Source: Bacteroidota bacterium
GTDB taxonomy: Bacteria > Bacteroidota > Bacteroidia > Bacteroidales > VadinHA17
Length of the DNA: 10,913 nucleotides
Assembly: GCA_023430725.1 (NCBI GenBank)
Contig: JAEYZD010000058.1
Coordinates: 1-10,913, forward strand
Reading direction: 5' to 3'
Part shown: positions 7,785-10,913 of the stretch, piece after piece
Position numbering within the stretch: position 1 is the first letter of the stretch
Layout: the number at the start of each line of letters is the position of its first letter
Notes under the pieces: model-generated
Told to the model about the DNA's origin: nothing
Database searches by the model: none
The model's input: only the letters and a program-made list of their open reading frames with translations
Translations under genes and position numbers: made by a program

Positions 7785-8543
7785 ATGTTAAAGGAAATCA
7801 AGATACTATCCGATCACGGCAAACAGTTTGTGCCGGATCTCCGGACTCAGCCGGTCTCAGAACGGTTCAGGGGCAGACCTGTCATATCCGCTGATATCAC
7901 ATCCCCCCAGGTCGTGAGTGCTGCTGCCTTGTGCCCTTCCGGAGCAATTGACAGCAACAGCGGTTCCATAGATCTTGGCAGGTGCTCGTTCTGCAACGAG
8001 TGTGCCCTTGCAATGCCGGGTGTCTATCGTTTTACGAATGACTACCGTATTGCGGCAACCAGGAGGGAAGACCTGGTCATCCGGCCCGGTCAGACTGATC
8101 CGCTCAGAATTAGTGAGAGTGCCGTCAGGAAAGAGGTACGCCGTCTGTTCAAAAGGTCTCTGAAACTGCGCCAGGTGTCGGCCGGAGGCGACAACTCCTG
8201 TGAAATGGAACTGGGGGCGTCAGGGAACGTAAACTTTGACATGGGCAGGTACGGTATAGAGTTCGTGGCCTCGCCGCGTCATGCCGACGGTGTTGTAATC
8301 ACCGGCCCGGTATCCGAAAACATGGCCAGGGCGCTGGAAATCACCTTTGATGCGGTTCCGTCGCCAAGGGTCATCATTCTCGTCGGCACCGATGCAATCA
8401 GCGGCGGGCTCTTTGCAGGCAGTCCTGCGCTGAAGAGGGATTTTATAGAAAATCACCATATTGATCTTTTTGTTCCCGGCAACCCAGCCCATCCGCTCAC
8501 CTTTATAAACGGAGTGATGGATCTGCTGGGAATCAGGCAATAG
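7785..8543 (+). CDS. Ferredoxin-NuoB fusion subunit (HyfH-HyfI-like) with reduced cluster ligands
   Basis: A 252-residue two-domain protein. Residues 1-100 resemble the ferredoxin subunit (FRGRPVI, CPSGAI, IDLGRCSFCNECA, then the hydrogenase-type tail YRIAATRREDLVI). Residues about 130-250 are the NuoB/hydrogenase small-subunit fold (RYGIEFVASPRHADGVVITG, SPRVIILVGTDAISGG, VDLF-like LFVPGNPAHPLTFINGVMDL). A 2[4Fe-4S] ferredoxin has two CxxCxxCxxxCP motifs. Here the first keeps only Cys50 and the second keeps Cys67, Cys70 and Cys73 but has Met77. Because cluster ligands cross between motifs, those four Cys form one complete cluster and the other is lost entirely. In the NuoB domain the proximal-cluster positions read Asp136, Cys139, Asp203 and Asn233, where catalytic homologues have four Cys. 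It would be the electron-carrying subunit next to HyfC and HyfG, and it closes the operon, 77 bp after hyfG. The domain identity is certain, but the redox capability is not. Confidence 0.9.
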   Translation: MLKEIKILSDHGKQFVPDLRTQPVSERFRGRPVISADITSPQVVSAAALCPSGAIDSNSGSIDLGRCSFCNECALAMPGVYRFTNDYRIAATRREDLVIRPGQTDPLRISESAVRKEVRRLFKRSLKLRQVSAGGDNSCEMELGASGNVNFDMGRYGIEFVASPRHADGVVITGPVSENMARALEITFDAVPSPRVIILVGTDAISGGLFAGSPALKRDFIENHHIDLFVPGNPAHPLTFINGVMDLLGIRQ

Positions 8544-8677
8544 TGTTGACAGCAAAAGTCTGTAGGGGATAAAGAATCGTGGAATAACGGAATGATAAGA
8601 GGGATACTCGTAGAGGATCAGGAATTATAGACGGCATGCCCCACCCACCCGTCCTTTTGTTCCCGGACGCCGGGTTA
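8544..8677. other. Non-coding interval between convergent genes, with a GC-rich hairpin
   Basis: No gene is supported here. The one clear element is a short GC stem, CCCGG (8662-8666) and CCGGG (8670-8674) around a 3-base loop, preceded on the + strand by CCTTTTGTT. Read on the - strand the stem is not followed by T residues, so it is not a canonical intrinsic terminator in either direction. It may still stop transcription between the convergent operon and amidohydrolase gene. Confidence 0.45.
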
Positions 8678-8729
8678 TACAATTCTTGTTGGTCTACGAC
8701 CAACCTTGTTGTATTCACCTGTTAGACAG
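8678..8729. repeat. Tandem 52-bp repeat, copy 1 (upstream copy, with hairpin)
   Basis: This copy matches bases 8735-8786 at 47 of 52 positions, with a 5-bp spacer between copies (period 57). Inside it, GTTGGTC (8688-8694) and GACCAAC (8698-8704) form a perfect 7-bp stem with a 3-base loop. Outer arms TACAA (8678-8682) and TTGTA (8709-8713) can extend the pairing with an internal loop. The right-hand end, read on the - strand, is CTG TCT AAC AGG TGA (L-S-N-R-stop). This is a diverged copy of the last codons of the amidohydrolase gene, so copy 1 looks like a local duplication of that gene's 3' end and downstream hairpin. Confidence 0.85.
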
Positions 8730-8734
8730 CCCTG

Positions 8735-8786
8735 TACAATTCTTGTTGGTCTGCAACCAACCTTGTTCTATTCACCTGCTAAACAG
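8735..8786. repeat. Tandem 52-bp repeat, copy 2 (overlaps the amidohydrolase 3' end)
   Basis: The second copy contains the hairpin GTTGGT (8745-8750) / ACCAAC (8756-8761) with a 5-base loop. Its right end (8772-8786) is the genuine last codons of the amidohydrolase, L-F-S-R-stop on the - strand. Of the five differences from copy 1, two fall in or beside the hairpin loop, one in the outer arm and two in the coding end. The 6-bp stem core is unchanged, which hints that the structure matters. The hairpin lies about 10 nt beyond the amidohydrolase stop, where a 3'-end stabiliser or terminator would be expected, but no U run follows. Confidence 0.85.
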
Positions 8787-10097
8787 GTCAATCAGAGACC
8801 GTGACATGGCTGACACGCCCGAAGTGTAGGCCGGAGCAAAGTCAGGTGCGAAGTTGCTGCTGTGCAGCGCCGGGAGGTTCGTCCCCCTTGTGATGCTCTC
8901 CTCATACTTCTCCCGGTTGGCTCCGCCGAGCCAGAAGAGGGCAATTTTTACTTTCTCGTCAGTGCGTCCGTATTTGCCAAAATCCTCTGCAACGGTCGAC
9001 GGATCAACCCTGATCACGTTTTCTTTTCCAAGCACAGTCTCCAATGATGCGGCGACCGCAGCTACCAGACCCGGGTCATTCTCCACGGGAGGAGTAAACT
9101 CATCGGCAAAGGTTACCTGAGGCATCATCTCCTGAGGCAGCCCGGCCGCCAGGGCATTGCCATTGGCTATCCGGACCAGCGCTTCCCTGATCTGGCTGTA
9201 GACGTCATCGGAGAAAAACCTCAGTGTCAGCTTCATCTCCACCTCGCCGGGGATAATATTATGCTTAGTGCCACCGTGGATTGAGCCAACTGTAACAACA
9301 GCAGGGTAGACAGGATTGATCTCACGGCTGACAATTGTCTGGTAATCGAGTATGATTTTTGCAGACAGCACAACAGGATCCACTGTTTTGTGAGGCATAG
9401 CCCCATGCCCGCCCACACCAAATACCTTTATATCGGCAGAGTTGACCCCTGCGAAGATTGCTCCCGGGAAATAACCGACAGTGCCTGTTGGCAGGTCGGG
9501 GCTCACGTGGTAACAGAGAGCGTAATCAGGCTTTGGGAACCTGCTGTAGAGGCCGTCGGCTATCATCTGTTCCGATCCTCCGCTGACCTCCTCTGCTGGC
9601 TGGGCGACAGCCACCAGGGTCCCTTTCCACCTGCCCTTAAGGGCAGCCATCGTTTTGAGTGTCCCATGCCATACAGTCATGTGCAGATCGTGTCCGCATG
9701 CATGCATTACCGGTGTCTCAGGTCCCTGGGGCGTTTGTGCCGTCACGGTGCTGGCGAACGGCAGTCCGGTAGTCTCCCTGACAGGCAGGGCATCCATGTC
9801 TGTACGCAGCATTATCACAGGACCTTTACCGTTGCGCATTATGCCAACAACGCCGTTTCCGCCCACGCCGGTTGTCACTTCAAAACCCAGCTTTCCAAGC
9901 GCATCGGCCATCTTTGCTGCGGTTTTGAACTCCATCAGTGATAGTTCGGGGTTCTGATGCAGATCACGGTACATCATTTCCGCTGCTGCAACCGATGCGG
10001 ATGCTTCTTTTCTGATAATCTCATTTATTTCCTGTCCTGCAGCATACATCGGAAGTACTACAAGGAAAATCAGCAAGGTACAATGGTTTCTTCTCAC
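8772..10097 (-). CDS. Secreted M20-family (M20D) metallo-amidohydrolase/peptidase
   Basis: 441 residues, typical of the M20D amidohydrolase family (hippurate hydrolase, N-acyl-amino-acid and indole-3-acetyl-amino-acid hydrolases), which cleave amide bonds of N-acylated amino acids with a metal centre. Visible residues include RDLHQNPELSLMEFKTA (about 44-60) and RTDMDALPVRETTGLPF (98-114, with the metal/catalytic Asp). HACGHDLHM follows (Cys134 and His136 as ligands), then AQPAEEVSGGSE (Glu169 as base, Glu170), His197 in CYHVSPDLPTG, and His412 in LPALHSSNFAP. The dimerisation/lid domain lies between (VGGHGAMPHKTVDPVV). The N-terminus MRRNHCTLLIFLVVLPMYAAG is a signal peptide with likely cleavage after Ala-Gly, so the enzyme is probably periplasmic. 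The start is a GTG. No upstream in-frame ATG lies close by, and the next internal ATG (Met17) would remove the signal sequence. It converges on the hyf-like operon and is probably independent of it. The natural substrate is unknown. Confidence 0.92.
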   Translation of the reverse strand: MRRNHCTLLIFLVVLPMYAAGQEINEIIRKEASASVAAAEMMYRDLHQNPELSLMEFKTAAKMADALGKLGFEVTTGVGGNGVVGIMRNGKGPVIMLRTDMDALPVRETTGLPFASTVTAQTPQGPETPVMHACGHDLHMTVWHGTLKTMAALKGRWKGTLVAVAQPAEEVSGGSEQMIADGLYSRFPKPDYALCYHVSPDLPTGTVGYFPGAIFAGVNSADIKVFGVGGHGAMPHKTVDPVVLSAKIILDYQTIVSREINPVYPAVVTVGSIHGGTKHNIIPGEVEMKLTLRFFSDDVYSQIREALVRIANGNALAAGLPQEMMPQVTFADEFTPPVENDPGLVAAVAASLETVLGKENVIRVDPSTVAEDFGKYGRTDEKVKIALFWLGGANREKYEESITRGTNLPALHSSNFAPDFAPAYTSGVSAMSRSLIDLFSR

Positions 10098-10156
10098 GTT
10101 TCCGGGTTTTGTTAACGAATGGCTAAGGTGAATGGTGGCTTCAAGTCTTTATGCGC

Positions 10157-10913
10157 TTAGTTCAGCTCAGGAATTGAATGAAGAATGCTTTGCAGGGAAC
10201 TATTTTCCATTTTCGAAAAAGCAAACCAGCGTTTTCCCAAGTCCTTTAGCGAAGCTCCGAGATGGTAAACCTCACTCTTGTCGATGATTAAAAAGCGATC
10301 GTGACTTCTTGCAAAAAGTCTTACCTCGAAATCTCCATACTGATCATTTACTTTCTGTACATCTAAAGTCAGTTGCCTGCTCATATTGGTGGTTAGCAGA
10401 AGTACTTTCACTCCCTGTTGTTTTTTAGCCAGGATTGTCAGGGTGCTTTCATCTATGTAGTTATCAATAAGTATTATGCATTGTTTTGAAGATCGTACGA
10501 TCCTGGATGCGAGTTCATAGGCATCGAATATCTGACCATCATAAAAAATCCCTTGATTTGGAATTGAAGAGGTATTTATCTGGAAGTCAATAGCATTCAC
10601 CTTCACTTTAAGGGCTTCAACGTTGTCTTCCAGTCGGTTCAACCGGTTATTGAGAGAGTAGCCCTTAAGTAAATAGTCTTTGAGGATGTTGTTTGCCCAT
10701 ATTCTGAATTTCGTTCCTTGCTTTGATTTTACCCTGTATCCGACAGAAATGATAACATCAAGGTTGTAATGTTCCACCTGTCGTTTCACCAATCTGCCGC
10801 CTTCGTTCTGAACTGTCGCAAATTTTGCGACAGTTGCCTTTTCTTCAAGCTCCCCTTCTGTAAATATGTTAGATATATGCTTCCCGATAGTTTTTACATC
10901 CCTGGCAAACAGA
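10157..10913 (-). CDS. rhuM: RhuM-family protein with C-terminal PLD-like domain (5'-truncated)
   Basis: The frame is open to the window edge, so this is the last 251 codons of a longer gene. The N-terminal part is the RhuM core, with the family hallmark EHYNLDVIISVGYRVKSKQG (about 47-66) followed by FRIWANNILKDYLLKGY. A helical, coiled-coil-like stretch follows (about 88-113). The C-terminal part contains SHDRFLIIDKSEVYHLGASLK-type sequence. His204-Asp-Arg-x4-Asp211 fits a single HxK/Rx4D motif of the phospholipase-D/nuclease superfamily. RhuM was named as a virulence-associated protein in Salmonella (SPI-3). Homologues are scattered in accessory regions of many bacteria, and the molecular function is unknown. 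The DNA is AT-richer than its neighbours (hand counts: 20 of 60 GC at 10441-10500, 36 of 60 at 9601-9660), consistent with horizontal transfer. The TTG at 10790-10792 is internal, because conserved family sequence continues upstream of it (LFARDVKTIGKHISNIF, then EGELEEKATVAKFA). Confidence 0.88.
   Translation of the reverse strand, partial: LFARDVKTIGKHISNIFTEGELEEKATVAKFATVQNEGGRLVKRQVEHYNLDVIISVGYRVKSKQGTKFRIWANNILKDYLLKGYSLNNRLNRLEDNVEALKVKVNAIDFQINTSSIPNQGIFYDGQIFDAYELASRIVRSSKQCIILIDNYIDESTLTILAKKQQGVKVLLLTTNMSRQLTLDVQKVNDQYGDFEVRLFARSHDRFLIIDKSEVYHLGASLKDLGKRWFAFSKMENSSLQSILHSIPELN
10811..10835. repeat. Perfect 25-bp palindrome inside the rhuM-like coding sequence
   Basis: The arm AACTGTCGCAAA (10811-10822) and its exact reverse complement TTTGCGACAGTT (10824-10835) flank one central T. 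That is 12 bp with no mismatch. It encodes the Thr-Val-Ala-Lys-Phe-Ala-Thr-Val stretch of the protein, where a near-palindromic peptide (ATVAKFATV) lets the DNA fold back. It could be a strong mRNA hairpin or a dyad protein-binding site. Confidence 0.8.

Noticed and set aside
6802..8489. The possibility that the missing cysteines reflect frameshifts or a pseudogene.
   Set aside because: Both peripheral genes are full length and in frame, with conserved residues immediately on each side of every substitution. One ferredoxin cluster is lost as a coherent set, which is not what random decay would give.
8545..8573. TTGACA followed 17 bases later by ATAAAG, resembling a sigma-70 promoter on the + strand.
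   Set aside because: The -10 box is poor, Bacteroidota do not use this consensus, and no + strand gene follows.
8533..8718. A 61-codon open frame on the - strand in the intergenic region.
   Set aside because: It starts with GTG inside repeat copy 1, runs over the operon's stop codon, and has no recognisable protein features. It is a chance frame.
9390..9941. A 183-codon open frame on the + strand opposite the amidohydrolase.
   Set aside because: It is antisense to a gene with all M20 motifs. Its sequence is rich in Cys, His and Arg in the manner of a shadow frame.

Overview
The window most likely comes from a member of the Bacteroidota. The evidence is a GH109-type Gfo/Idh/MocA glycosidase, genes without clear Shine-Dalgarno sites, a TAnnTTTG-like promoter element ahead of the main operon, and a RhuM-family gene of the kind common in that phylum. 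The genus cannot be read from the sequence.

Layout: bases 2-1099 hold the 3' part of the GH109-like gene (+). Bases 1182-8543 hold a tight six-gene operon (+) encoding a membrane complex of the hydrogenase-4 / formate-hydrogenlyase / complex I superfamily. In order these are HyfB (NuoL-like antiporter subunit), HyfC (NuoH-like), HyfE (NuoK-like), HyfF (NuoN-like antiporter subunit), HyfG (NuoC-NuoD fusion), and a ferredoxin-NuoB fusion (HyfH-HyfI-like). Bases 8544-8771 are non-coding and contain a tandem 52-bp repeat with nested hairpins. Bases 8772-10097 (-) encode a secreted M20-family amidohydrolase. Bases 10157-10913 (-) hold the 3' part of a RhuM-family gene with a C-terminal PLD-like domain. 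This last stretch is visibly AT-richer than the rest and looks horizontally acquired.

The operon is the main point of interest. The four membrane subunits keep the charged residues associated with ion translocation. The two peripheral subunits, although full length and in frame, have lost nearly all redox ligands. All four Cys positions of the NiFe site in the HyfG-like protein are replaced (Ala, Thr, Ser, Gly). Three of the four Cys positions of the proximal (N2-type) cluster in the NuoB-like domain are replaced (Asp, Asp, Asn). The ferredoxin domain keeps exactly one coherent set of four cysteines. This cannot be a conventional hydrogenase. It resembles the energy-converting hydrogenase-related (Ehr) class, known for lacking the NiFe ligands, but here most of the proximal cluster is missing too, which leaves the electron route and the function unexplained.
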